Source: Gari tellinella (Eukaryota; Mollusca; Bivalvia; Cardiida; Psammobiidae). From it: a stretch of 64,000 nucleotides of DNA. Made by a program: the position numbers and the translations under genes. Shown here piece by piece: positions 23,611-34,572 of the stretch. The notes beneath the pieces are model-generated. The model searched no databases. It worked only from the letters and a program-made list of their open reading frames with translations, and had not been told where the DNA came from. The stretch's first letter is position 1. Every line of letters starts with the position of its first letter. The stretch spans positions 49,329,083 to 49,393,082 of the forward strand of contig OV277857.1 in NCBI GenBank assembly GCA_922989275.2, read 5' to 3'.

Positions 23611-23778
23611 GGCGAAGGTTTTACCTCGATTTAGGTAAGAAATATAGCGATTACTTTCTTTATAAAGCACGGATCTACACGAAATAAAGACGAAGGCGAA
23701 GGTTTTACCTCGATTTAGGTAAGAAATATAGCGATTACTTTCTTTATAAAGCACGGATCTACACGAAATAAAGACGAA
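23611..23778 (+). repeat. Perfect tandem duplication, 2 x 84 bp
   Basis: GGCGAAGGTTTTACCTCGAT begins at 23611 and again at 23695; the two 84-bp units look identical. Each contains a splice-donor-like TTTAGGTAAGAAA. The minus-strand open frame across it is a product of the repeat. Confidence 0.9.
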
Positions 23779-24054
23779 GGCCGTCTAAGAATAAAAAATA
23801 CACCCACGGTGATAGCAATTTGGCTAAAATATAGCGTACATGTAAATAAAAAGTTATTGAAGTCCGCGTAATTCGCAAGTCAGAAATGTTTATAATTCGG
23901 TCCGGAGCATTTTACCAAAAATATGCTTAAAATGGGTTTTAAGCGACTTTCGTAGTACGGTGTGGAATAAAGATAGAGTTTTTCACATTGGCAATTCATT
24001 TGTGAACGATATTTGCAACCGACTGAACTGTTCTGATTTTTTTCGCAGAACAGG

Positions 24055-24188
24055 TATAGGTTAGACCATGTTTGCAAGCGAATAAACGATATAGTTCGAG
24101 GGGGCGTACCCGGCGTAGCCCCCGAGAACTAGTATAGGTTAGACCATGGTTGCAAGCGAATAAACGATTAATAGTTCGAGGGGGCGTA
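24055..24188. repeat. Border repeats of the CRE-bearing element family
   Basis: Two direct units of GGTTAGACCATGGTTGCAAG plus CGAATAAACGAT, each followed by a small stem of the type AGTTCGAGGGGGCGTA/GCCCCCGAGAACT. The same units flank the copies at 32.4-32.6 kb. 23779-24054 shows no gene. Confidence 0.65.
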
Positions 24189-24608
24189 TAGTACTGGCTT
24201 GGGCTCGAGGAAAACAAGAAGACCCTTCGTTTCCACTTTTTGTTTTAGACGAAAAAGTCATTTTATTTGTAAAACTTTACTTAAATTGAAAGGTTATTTC
24301 AATGTGCAGATTGAGACATTAAGCATGCTTTAACACCAACATCAATAACGCTTATTGAAGCTCTATATGTAAGCACAATTCATTATTAATTGCCTTTAAA
24401 GTTTAGGTCTCACTGTACATAATATGACGTCATCAAGCGAGTGCAGTTCCCCTCCGATCTAGGGTTGTGACGTCAAATTGCCTTGAAATGACGGAAGCGT
24501 GGAATAAGTGAACAGTGTGTTAGTTATTTCATGGTTTTGTAAAATAAACGATATATTCACAGGTTTTTGAGGCATCTGATTGGCCGAGAGCTCCAAGCCA
24601 TGTGCTAA
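24189..24608 (+). mobile_element. CRE-bearing TIR element, copy 1
   Basis: About 420 bp from ACTGGCTTGGGCTCGAGG to CCAAGCCATGTGCTAA; the termini are inverted relatives (TTAGCACTGGCTTGG/CCAAGCCATGTGCTAA). It carries two perfect palindromic TGACGTCA sites at 24425-24432 and 24468-24475. Non-autonomous; flanked by TCGTTTATTCGC and CATGGTCT border repeats. Confidence 0.75.
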
Positions 24609-24644
24609 TGTCGTTTATTCGCGAGCAATCATGGTCTGACCTAT

Positions 24645-25301
24645 TTAGCACTGGCTTGGTCTCGAGGAAAACAAGAAGACCCTTCGTTTCTGCTTTTTGT
24701 TTTAGACGAAAATGTCATTTTATTTGTAATATTTTACTTAAATTGAAAGGTTATTTCAATGTGTAGTTTGAGACATTAAGCAAACTTTAACACCAACATA
24801 AATAACACTTATTGAAGCTCTATATGTAAGCACAATTCATTATTAATTGCCTTTAAAGTTTAGGTCTCACTGTACATAATATAACGTCATCAAGCGAGTG
24901 CAGTTCCCCTCCGATCTCAGTTGCTAAGTAAAGACAATCTAGACATGCATATCGCGGTTTTTACATCTACAGCTGAACAATGCATATATCTAGGTCCAAA
25001 GGGATGGGGTTGATCTAGATCTGTTATTGATACTGTGGAATTACCGTATTGCTTTAGTTTGAATGCTTGATCTGGTGTTTATTCCGATCATTTATCGTTA
25101 AGCCTACAGTGCAGGCAAAAGGTGTTCGCGGTGGTCCGCTCGGAGGATTGCTAGGGTTGTGACGTCAAATTGCCTTGAAATGACGGAAGCATGGAATAAG
25201 TGAACAGTGTATTAGTTATTTCATGGTTTTGTAAAATAAACGATATATTCACAGGTTTTTTGAGGTATCTGATTGGCCCAGAGCTCCAAGCCATGTGCTA
25301 A
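24645..25301 (+). mobile_element. CRE-bearing TIR element, copy 2 (full length)
   Basis: 657 bp from TTAGCACTGGCTTGGTCTCG to CCAAGCCATGTGCTAA. It has an extra ~240-bp middle segment (TTGCTAAGTAAAGACAATCT to CGGAGGATTGCTAGGGTTG) that copy 1 lacks. One TGACGTCA-type site (GTGACGTCAAATTG near 25160) is intact; the other is changed to TAACGTCA. Confidence 0.78.
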
Positions 25302-27110
25302 GCAGAATGATTCGGTCCGAAGAAAGATTCGGTCCGGAGAAATTTTGCAGTATTTTCCGACATCGAAGAAATTTCGCCTGAAAACACTGCTATTAATAAA
25401 ATAACTCTTGGTTTACATTTATATTTCAGTGGTTTAACCTCTTTTCTGCCCTATTTGCGAGCGAAGTCTCATATGCAAACATCTAAGATCAGGATAAGAC
25501 ACCGAGTAATCGGGATCTACGTCGATTTACACTTTGTCAGTAGCCATGTGTAGATATTATCTAACACGCATTGAGCAAAATAGCCAAAATATATGTAGCA
25601 TGCGCAAGACTTGCATGATAGTGAAGGGGTTAATCCTTGAAGAGCTATTGTTATTTGCAGTTACATGTATTACGTTTTCGGAATGTCAGATAGACGGTCT
25701 CTTTAGGCATATCGTATATCCTACTTGGTGAAATCACTATTCCTTCTGTGCAGCTGATTTCTGATTTCGCTTTTTTGTTTATTTCAGACATGCGGTTTCA
25801 AAAAACAAAACCCCGAAGGCGAATCTTTCCTTTAATTCACATTAATTTAAGAACACTGTAAAATTTACCACTTCATTTGCAAACAGACAGGATACAGATC
25901 AGACACCAGGTTGCAGGCCCGGGTCCAGAAATTTCTGAGTGGGGGGGGGGGGCACACTCGGAGAGGGTATGGGAGGGGTAGGGGGTACGGGGGGCCTCCC
26001 GCGGAAATTTTTTAAAATTAACATCAAAATGGTGCATGCTGAGGGCATTCCAGAATGATGTTAACATCCCTCTGAAACGCCCAAAAAAGTGGTTTCATAA
26101 GACAGAAAGAAGATTTAATATTATACGTTAACTTGAGAAAAAGAAAAATCGATTCTCAGAAAACTGTAATTTAGGGTCGGACATTTTTTTTAAGTTAACA
26201 CCAAAAAGATACATTCTGGGGGCATTCTAAGAAGAAAGTTTACATCAATAGAATGATGTAAATATCCAAACACCCCAAAAGTGGTATTATAAGACAGAAG
26301 TTGATGACTTGTGACAACACATAAACCCAATGTGCAGTGCATATAACAAAATTCAGCTTCATATATGTCAAAACATGTATGAGAAAGGTGCGGAAAACCT
26401 GGATGTACACCATCAAACCTGTCAGACGATCGTATAATGACAAAAAGTGCTGATGCTAGTCTGTCTGGGTTTCGGTAAATCTGGATCTACACTGCTTGTA
26501 CAGAGCACGTTTCCAGTCACTGGACCGTGGTAAACTGTTGGCCCATTCAAACTTAAAATATTCTCATTTGAAGCACCAAATGGACAAAGCCAATGGTTAA
26601 TAAAATTATACGCCATGTCCATAACTTACTATGATTAAAAGTTTTGCTTTTTACAATACGAGCGTATTAGAGCACAAAATGACACTCAATGTGCAGTTCA
26701 TCAAAACATTGTGTAAACCAAATTTCAGCTGTACAATTAAAGCATGTATCAGAAAGGTACTGCGAACAAACCTCGAGGGATATCACAATACCATTCAGAC
26801 AGCCTGTATAGTGACAAACAGTGCAGACCCTGAACAGAGGGATCATTTAAGAACCCTCTGATATGGTCTACTCTGTAGATCACAAGTTTTCTACTAGCAC
26901 ACTGTTAGCATTTTCCAACATAACTCATTCTCCTTTGAAACATCAAATGGGCAGTTTCAATGTTTGATTAAATATATGTCGTGCCCATTTTTACTATTAA
27001 ATTGAAGGTTCTGCTCTTACTATATACCACAAAATGACAGTGTACCTTGAATGACTCTCCCTAGAAACATCAAATGGCAAAGTCCATTTTCCAATTTAAG
27101 CAATTCCATT
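25302..27110. other. Repeat-rich spacer without a gene
   Basis: Contents: ATTCGGTCCGGAG repeats at 25310-25350; a G-run near 25941-25954; a tandem pair related to AAATTAACATCAAAATGGTG (about 26010 and 26190); and decayed family A hairpins at about 26437-26508 and 26814-26880, each with a conserved downstream tail (CATTCTCCTTTGAAACATCA-like). No protein domain was recognised on either strand. Confidence 0.55.
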
Positions 27111-27742
27111 TTTATACGCCCATCTCTAAAGGTGGTAGTATATTGGCATGACCCTCTCCGTTCGTTCGTTCGTTCGTTCGTCCGTCAACATTTGTTTTGT
27201 CCGAAAGCATTCTTTAGGATATTAATGAAACTGCACACACATGTTCTATGCATAAAGATCTGAAGTTGAGTCTAGTTTGAGGTCCATTAGATTTGTCGTT
27301 ACAGAGTAAAATGCCCTTGATATACTCAAATATGCTATATAAAGCTTGTCTCGGAAAACTGTTGGAAGGATCTATCTAAAGCTGAGTGAAATTAAAGGTT
27401 CATTTGATTTGTCGTTACATAGTTATCTGCCCTTGATGTACTCAGATCTGCTTAAAGGCTTATTTAACAGTTTTTACCGCTAAAGCAACTACAGTAACTG
27501 TTGTGAAAGGATTTTGATTATATTTGCCCACAGTATAATCATAGAAGTATAAGTTTATTAGAGTGTTTGATTGTTATTGAAATTGGATCATTGTATCAAG
27601 AGTTATCTGCCCTCGGTGTACTCAGATATGCTAGAAAAGGCTTTATTTTAGTACATGTATTGCTTATGCTCTAGTGTCTACAAATTGGAATAGATTTTGA
27701 TAAAGTTATATATATTTCTTTGCTAGTGGGCGTATTATATAC
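27111..27742. mobile_element. ~630-bp element with TATACGCCCA termini
   Basis: The left end TTTATACGCCCATCTCTAAA pairs with the right end TAGTGGGCGTATTATATA. A (GTTC)n run lies at 27163-27181. The core repeats a GTTATCTGCCCTTGATGTAC-like phrase three to four times. No transposase. The boundaries are good to about 10 bp. Confidence 0.65.
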
Positions 27743-28312
27743 CATTTGAGGTGCTCTCGTTTACTTTGGTAAAGGTTGTTTTCTACAATTTCTTACAAAA
27801 TGTCAAACAGTGCAGACTTTGAGCTTTTATTTGCCCCCTGGTTTGGCCCTTTGGGTCTACACAGTTTGAACAGAACAAGGTTTTCAAGTCACTACTACGC
27901 TGATAACATATTCAGATACAACATGACAAAAAAAATACGAAGTCTGACCAGACGGCTCATTTACGAATCCTCTGATCTTGGTCTGCATAGTTTGTACAGG
28001 ACAAGAGTTCTTGTCACTATATAACACACTAATTAAATTGCAATATATTCAAACATACCAGTCTCCCTTAAAACACCAAATGGATAATTCCAGTTTCCAC
28101 TATGAAAAAATTGTTTTGAGAATATATTATTTAAAACGACAAACAGTGTAGACGCTGATCGAGAGCTCTTTTATGAGCCATCTGATCTGGACTGTGTACA
28201 CTTCATCACAGGTTTTGCAAATTTAACCCATTCTCTTTCAAATATCAAATTCGGCAAGTCCATTTTTTGACATTATAAAACGAGGTTTCATTACATAATG
28301 ACAAACAGTGCA
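27743..28312 (+). repeat. Cluster of decayed family A hairpins
   Basis: At least three hairpin relatives: about 27804-27880, 27925-28000 and 28142-28205, plus one left arm at 28301. Each arm pair is a variant of ACAAACAGTGCAGACC and GGTCTACACTGTTTG. The tails (CTCCCTTAAAACACCAAATG) are repeated too, so the cluster is a degraded tandem array of a unit of about 300 bp. Confidence 0.65.
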
Positions 28313-28315
28313 GAC

Positions 28316-28600
28316 CCAAGCTCCCCCTGGGAAATTTTATTCTTAGATGGTCTTACGTACGTTCTAAGGGCGGCTCGTGTATTCGACTCAACATAACATA
28401 AATTATTTAATCTAGGATAATAATGTTCGACTTATGTTTCCAAGTCTATACACTTACCCACTCGGATTTGTTTATGTACTCTTAACAGGAAATTCCGAGG
28501 GAATGCTTTCTTCGGAAAACTGTTTATTCCTTTATGGTCTCTGGTGCGTTCTGAGGGTGTTTCACGCATTCAAAATGGGTAAAATATCTTTACATAAAGA
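28316..28600 (-). repeat. Two inverted copies of the GC-hairpin dispersed repeat
   Basis: The first starts CTCCCCCTGGGAAATTTTAT and includes AGATGGTCTTACGTACGTTC. The second (about 28490-28590) includes TATGGTCTCTGGTGCGTTCT and TTTCACGCATTCAAAATGGG. Both are reverse complements of the family at 8-2078. Confidence 0.75.
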
Positions 28601-28689
28601 TCAAGTTTATTTTACTACTAAAATTGGCAAAAATATTGGGGCGGTCCCGTGTCAATTAAAGGTGTAAAAACTAAAAAGCGTAATTAATG

Positions 28690-28797
28690 GGTAATGGCTT
28701 AATCAATTTCCCCATAAATATGCCTTTAATTTATTCCTCCACTGAAGAAATTATGGCCACCTTTCAACTAGAAGCAGGCTATGGGGTAACAGTTAGG
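28690..28797. mobile_element. Internally deleted TTAACCC-type MITE
   Basis: GGTAATGGCTTAATCAATTT at the left and CAGGCTATGGGGTAACAG at the right, with the hairpin missing. Confidence 0.55.
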
Positions 28798-30883
28798 TTA
28801 CTGTGGTTACGCATCTTTCTGTAGCCAGTGTTGACGATGATATGGTCGCATACTTATAATATACGGTAACAGTGCGTGATCTATAATTTTCCTTATATAA
28901 GATCTTTCATTTCCATAGTAACCACATTTCGTCTGCCAAGATAGGGACCTGTTAAAATCAAAGCGCTGAAAGCGCTGAAGGCCTATGGACTGGTATGATT
29001 AATGAACTAAAGAAATTGTAGTGATGATATAGAAACAAAAATTCTTTTTTTAAATCAATTTCTATTAAGAAAATCACAATATTATGCCAAGCAGTTGTTC
29101 TCAGTATCCGAATGCCGATAGAGAGGTGGGACAACTTTCAAAGTGACCCTGATCAGAAAAATGGTGTATATATCTATTAGCCATCTGAAGGCTGTACGAA
29201 ATAAGGACGCTTTCGAAATCATCCGTCGTATGAAGACTGTAGAGGCAATTGCACAACTCAGGATTCAGTTCAGGAAACAAAATTTGGTTATTTTTTGTTA
29301 GTATTGATAGAATGCATTACTTGTAGTTGTTGTAAGGATGTGAAACGGACGTGTACCGAATGAGCATCTATCCATGTGCAGTGGCGAAAGTGAAAGTACT
29401 TAAGGAGACTTCGATAGTATACACATATGGAAGGGGTAACTTGACATGACAACACTCGCTGTGCGGTGTTTGGTTAAATATTAATCATTTTTATAAATAT
29501 TTTATCGACACTGCGTGTAAAATTGCATATGTAAAACAATTGAACGTGTTTGTGTTACTGTATCTCAAATATGAGCTTATTTTTAGATTTTTACATGTCC
29601 TGTGCAATAGATGAGATCTATATAGTATTGCAATTGTTTTGAACTGATCCCATGAGAGATGGTAATTGTTAAGCATGTCGAGTTTGGGATATTACTAATA
29701 TAAGTCCTGTGTTTTAATTCCAGGATGAGCACCAGGACTGAGGATGCTTACACCTACAGCCATCCCAAGTGCTTTTCCCTGGATAAAGCTTGAGCCAGAT
29801 GCCGGTCAATGAAGAAATTCATGAGTGAGTTCAAGGCATGAACGAAAGAAAATATGTGATGAAATATGCAAACATGGGCTAGAGACCAGCCTGCCGGAGA
29901 TGTTCAAATGGCAACAGAAGTGGTGAAAGATGACGAGATAAAGATGTTCAATCACCCATTGAATAGCACAGAAACAAAACAAGCATCCGATATAAATATT
30001 TGATTGCTTTATGTTGTGAAATTTCAGATCTCGTATCATTTCAAAATTAGACATGTCTAACCATTGACTGCATAGTTGTTTGCAGTATTGAAGACCAACT
30101 GTTGCTTAAAGCAGACAGAAAGGGACGTTCTGGTCGAATAGGGGTCCGTAACAAATAAATGTAGTTCTAGGTCTACTTTATCTTTAATGGCAGTGCTATG
30201 CAGAAGTATAATGAAATCAATCAATCAAATCAATCAATCTGAAAATATAAACAAATACACACTTTACAAATAGCCCGTGTAAATGGTAAACAATGAACAT
30301 AAATAGATACGGGTCAAGCTTAGCTATTAAATTCCCGATAGTGTTCAAATTATATAACAATCCAATACAATAAATACAAGGAACATATTATCAGTCATTA
30401 CAATAATAACAATACAATTACAAAAACAATCAGTTACCTGGATAAATGAAATATCTAATCCAGTCTTATGGTTTAGAACAAAATTGGTCACGTCTTTGTT
30501 GTTTGAATTTTGACTAAAAGTGACCCGTGCAACGTCATAAAAAGGTTAGGTTATCCTGAATAAGAAAGGTGTTAGTAAGAGTTATTTCCCGTTGACCATA
30601 TAAGTAATGTAAATTTTAGAGTTGCAACATTCATTTTAAAGATATTAAGTTATATAATTAAGAATTTGGATTATTAAGGACCGGGTTATCTTATTTAAAC
30701 TTGAGGAATAAATATGCCCTATCACATAAAGCAGAATTATTCAATAACATGTTACAACCAATGAAAATTTGGCAATCTCTTTTAGAGTTACATAATAAGC
30801 TTGAACACCAAACAGCTCAGAACTCTGGATCTTCATTATTTGCAAATAGTTTTCTGGTTTTCTTGTTGATGTTCTTTATACTA
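28798..30883. other. No recognised gene or repeat
   Basis: About 2 kb of AT-rich sequence. One open frame at about 29148-29304 (+) has coding-like content (HLKAVRNKDAFEIIRRMKTV) after a possible acceptor (TATTAG) but matches no family I know. A string TTTTAATTCCAG at 29713-29724 looks like a splice acceptor, but the frame that follows is short. A host exon here is possible but unsupported. Confidence 0.35.
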
Positions 30884-31114
30884 TTAACCCTATGCTCCAT
30901 AGCCTGTTTCAAGTTATGAAGTCAGGTGATAACTTAAAGCAGATTGAAAGTAAAGCAGAATGCTTTATTTTAGCCTGTTTAAGGCTATTATCTGTAAGAA
31001 TATAGAAAATATTTTTTATGATACGTATCCATGACTTTATAAATTGGAACTATTTTCTTCCTTGGAGGAATACATTGAATGCATAAAAATAAGTATCTAT
31101 GGAGTAAAGAGTTT
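30884..31114. mobile_element. TTAACCC-type MITE, decayed
   Basis: Begins TTAACCCTATGCTCCATAGC, holds hairpin arms AAGCAGATTGAAAGTAAAGC and TTTTAGCCTGTTTAAGG, then TAGAATATAGAAAATATTTTTTATGATACG in family order. The right terminus (TATGGAGTAAAGAG) is mutated. Confidence 0.65.
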
Positions 31115-31134
31115 ATCTACATTGTGTTTAGATT

Positions 31135-31341
31135 TAAGATATAACCTCTCTTTTATGACCACCAAAAATAAGGCTAATTGATTGTATGAAAGAGGGTGGC
31201 AAACAACAGCAAGTTGAAAATCGAACACATCTCTTTAATGAGCTTGCTGTTTTTCTTTCATCTTGCTTTAAACTTTCACATGCCTTAAACACAAAAAAAT
31301 TAACACAATTTAGTGGTTGCAATAGAGAGGGTTTACTCTGT
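31135..31341. mobile_element. Decayed relative of the 17440 pogo-like MITE
   Basis: The left end AACCTCTCTTTTATGACCAC and right end TTTAGTGGTTGCAATAGAGA match the 206-bp element, and a mismatched hairpin (CAGCAAGTTGAAAATCGAAC... TTTCATCTTGCTTTAAA) sits in the middle. Length and order agree; both termini carry several substitutions. Confidence 0.65.
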
Positions 31342-31726
31342 GAGAGTGTTGATAAAGAACCATATTGGTAATAGTTCTAGGAGGGAAATTTCAAAGAGAA
31401 AGCCAGAAAATTATGTCAATATATTTTCTCAACAAAACATAATACAAAGTATTTAAAAGTTAATTTGCATACAGTATAAAGTATTTAAAACACGTTCACA
31501 AACTGGTGATTATTTTTTAAAAAGAAAAATATCAACTGCCCTTTATGGTAGATGTGGAGCATTATCTCCCAGAAATTAAAGACTCTGTTTTTGTATGCTT
31601 TCTTTTCAAATCAAATGTCACAGATTTCTCGAGAGTTTCATACACTTTCTTTGTAATGAAAGATAAATGTTCATTGCGAATATGTAGCTGTATTTTGAGG
31701 TACCATTGATTGAAATCCTCTGAAGA

Positions 31727-31824
31727 CAGGTTGTAGCTTAATGCAGCTCAAAGTGCAGAACTGAGTTCCTGTCTTGTATAGCTTTTTTATTATGCTTGAG
31801 GTGCATTAAGCTGCAACCTGTATA
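31727..31824. repeat. Imperfect inverted repeat
   Basis: Arms ACAGGTTGTAGCTTAATGCA and GTGCATTAAGCTGCAACCTGT around a loop near 31775. Related in design, though not clearly in sequence, to family B hairpins. 31342-31726 has no gene. Confidence 0.7.
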
Positions 31825-31828
31825 AGTA

Positions 31829-32436
31829 TAGCACATGGCTTGGAGCTCTCGGCCAATCAGATGCCTAAAAAACCTGTGAATATATCGTTTATTTTACAAA
31901 ACCATGAAATAACTAACACACTGTTCACTTATTCCGCGCTTCCGTCATCTCAAGGCAATTTGACGTCACAACCATAGCAATCCTCCGAGCGGGCCACCGC
32001 GAAAACCTTTTGCCTGCACTGTAGGCGTAACGACAAATAATCGGAATAAACACCAGATCAAGGATTCAAACTAAAGCAAAACGGTAATTTCACAGTATCA
32101 ATAATAGATCTAGATCTATACCCCATCCTTTTGGACCTAGATATATGCATTGTTTCAGCTGTAAGATCGGAGGGGAACTGCACTCGCTTGATGACGTCAT
32201 ATTATGTACAGTGAGACCTAAACTTTAAAGGCAATTAATAATGAATTGTGCTTACATATAGAGCTTCAATAAGCGTTATTTATGTTAGTGTTAAAGCATG
32301 CTTTATGTCTCAAACTACACATTGAAATAACCTTTCAATTTAAGTAAAGTATTACAAATAAAATGACTTTTTCGTCTAAAACAAAAAGCAGAAACGAAGG
32401 GTCTTCTTGTTTTCCTCGAGCCCAAGCCAGTGCTAA
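31829..32436 (-). mobile_element. CRE-bearing TIR element, copy 3 (inverted)
   Basis: 608 bp, reverse complement of copy 2. It begins TAGCACATGGCTTGGAGCTC and ends CCCAAGCCAGTGCTAA. A palindromic TGACGTCA is present near 32190; the other site reads TGACGTCACA near 31961. Confidence 0.78.
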
Positions 32437-32606
32437 ATAGGTTAGACCATGGTTGCGCGCGAATAAACGACATATATAGTTCTCGGGGGCCCCTCGAACT
32501 AGTATAGGTTAGACCATGGTTGCAAGCGAATAAACGATATAGTTGGAGGGGGCGTAGCCCCCGAGAACTATGTCGTTTATTCGCGCGCAACCATGGTCTA
32601 ACCTAT
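32437..32606. repeat. Palindromic junction between two CRE-bearing copies
   Basis: AGGTTAGACCATGGTTGCGC at the left is mirrored by GCGCAACCATGGTCTAACCT at the right. Inside are further GAATAAACGA and GGGGGCGTAGCCCCCGAGAA stems. Copies 3 and 4 are therefore head to head around a large palindrome. Confidence 0.8.
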
Positions 32607-33038
32607 TTAGCACTGGCTTGGGCTCGAGGAAAACAAGAAAACCATTCGTTTCTGATTTCTGTTTTAGACGAAAAAGTCATTTTGTTTGTAATATTTCACT
32701 AAAATTGAAAGGTTATTTCAAATGATAAGTTTGAGACATTAAGCATGCTTTAACACCAACATAATAACGCTCATTGAAGCTCTATATGTAAGCACAATTT
32801 ATTAGTAATTGACTTTAAAGTCTAGGTCTCACTGTACATAATATAACGTCATGAAGCGTGTGCAGTTCCCCTCTGACCTCAGCTGTTTTTAGAATTGTGA
32901 CGTCAAATTGCCTTGAGATGACGGAAGCGAGGAATAAGTGAACAGTTTGTTAGGTATTCCATTGTTTGTTGAAATAAACGATATATTCACAGGTTTTTTA
33001 GACATCTGATTGGCCGAGAGCTCCAAGCCATGTGCTAA
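32607..33038 (+). mobile_element. CRE-bearing TIR element, copy 4
   Basis: 432 bp from TTAGCACTGGCTTGGGCTCG to CCAAGCCATGTGCTAA, the short form like copy 1. TGACGTCA persists at about 32898; the first site is mutated to TAACGTCA. Confidence 0.78.
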
Positions 33039-33121
33039 TATCGTTTATTCGCGCACAACCATGGTCTAACAAGAAAGCTGATAAGACAACAATGTCGGGC
33101 TATATGCGCATACATGGGTTA

Positions 33122-33379
33122 GTTAACTGAACTCATTACCCCATAGCCTGTTTCTAGTTTTGAAGATATAAGACCGCTTAAAGCAGGATGAAAGTTGAGC
33201 AGAATGCGCCTTAAGGGGCATTCTGCTTTACTTTCAGCCTGCTTTAAGCTATTATCTGCTAGAATATAGAATATATTTCCTATAATATTTATTTGAGACA
33301 GTATAAATTGAAAGTATTTTCTTCAGTGGATGAATTACTTTAAGGCGTAAACATTTGTATTTATGGATTAATGGGTTAA
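33122..33379. mobile_element. TTAACCC-type MITE, well preserved
   Basis: CTCATTACCCCATAGCCTGT at the left, a family B hairpin (AAAGCAGGATGAAAGTTGAG and inverse), ATCTGCTAGAATATAG, and GGATTAATGGGTTAA at the right. Confidence 0.8.
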
Positions 33380-33559
33380 AGCCATAATGAATCGAGTGTA
33401 GATCTAAGATCAATTGAATAGAAACTGTGTGATCTGGATCTAAACTTATGTGATGGAAAAGTTATTTACTACAGTAACATGTACTTGGAAAGATCTACCC
33501 TTTGTAATGCACATCACTTGTGACAGTAAAATATGAGTTTATATTCATGCTATATAGGC

Positions 33560-33632
33560 AAACAGTTTGGATCCAAATGAGACACTGAGTATACGTATTG
33601 TCTCATTTGGGTCCAAGCTATTTCATGACAGT
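33560..33632. repeat. Family A-like hairpin with GTTTGGATCC arms
   Basis: AAACAGTTTGGATCCAAATG pairs with CATTTGGGTCCAAGCTATTT around ACTGAGTATACGTATTGTCT. 33633-33957 shows no gene. Confidence 0.65.
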
Positions 33633-34471
33633 GACAATTATTTCACAAAACAACCCGGTGCGTGTTAAGTTGTGCGTGTTTCAAGTTTTGTCTTCTGTTA
33701 CATAAATGATGTTTGTTCCTAGAAAATTACAATAAATACAAATATATCAATTTACACTTCTGCTTTTTGCTGATTAAATCCAATGAATAAATCAAATGAT
33801 GTTCATTTAAACTCTGAAACCTCTGAAAACTGAACACCTATGCAGCATGATAAGAATACAGAATCCTATAAAGGCTTTGTGCAACACTACCTAAACTCAT
33901 TAGGCAACCATCTGTTACAAAGATACATGTATATGTATTTTTAACACTTATTGTTTGGTTTTCAGAGGTTCTACTGTACATCCAAATATGTCAGAACTCC
34001 ATGTAGCTATGTTGATGGCTTCTTTTCTGAGCCTCGTCCAGATTCACTCCGTCAAACTGTAGTTCGAAGTATATCACTGGTTTTCGCAGACTCGTTGTAT
34101 TTAATCAGGCTCCATAGCACCAGGATGGCCGAAAGTTTTCAACTTTTGTTCTTCTCGTCAGGTAAAAAGTCTGAAAATATATGATAATAAACTTCACTAC
34201 CACGGGCTCGCTATCCGGGGCGAATTTATTATAATAACAAAGAGCTCAATGAAACTCTGACTTGGGTCTCTACATCTCCGCTTGCCAGAAACAGAGATCC
34301 AAAACAAAAGCACCACCCACCACTATACAGAGTGAAATACATGAATTTACAACTTCTTTCAATCATTTCGCTAATGGCTTCACACGGTCCTTCACACTAT
34401 CCTGCATTAAACACCGGATCGTATTTCTACTTTCATTTTCGATCTAAACACGCTACGGTTTGCACACATAC

Positions 34472-34572
34472 CTTTCCAAAAGCTCGCTTTTCCTTCTTAA
34501 AGTCTGGAATTTCTTTTCCTGATTTCGGCTTTTAACTCGGAAATAGTTAAAGACCCGAATTTCGTTTCGATC
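34472..34572 (-). pseudogene. Frameshifted SAP-domain exon, probably from a transposon-type gene
   Basis: One minus-strand frame reads SLTISELKAEIRKRNSRL (34500-34553) and stops. The next frame continues RRKSELLER up to an AG|GTATGT donor-like site at 34472. Together they fit the ~35-residue SAP fold (ELK...RG-L-GRK-EL-ER), which binds AT-rich DNA, with a one-base frameshift in the loop. CTGACAG just upstream (34573-34579) could be the acceptor. In invertebrate genomes such SAP modules often begin proteins of uncharacterised mobile genes with YqaJ-like nucleases. A weak trace, VNLDEAQKR then a broken IWMYSRT, lies downstream on the same strand at 33958-34180. That link is inference. Confidence 0.5.
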
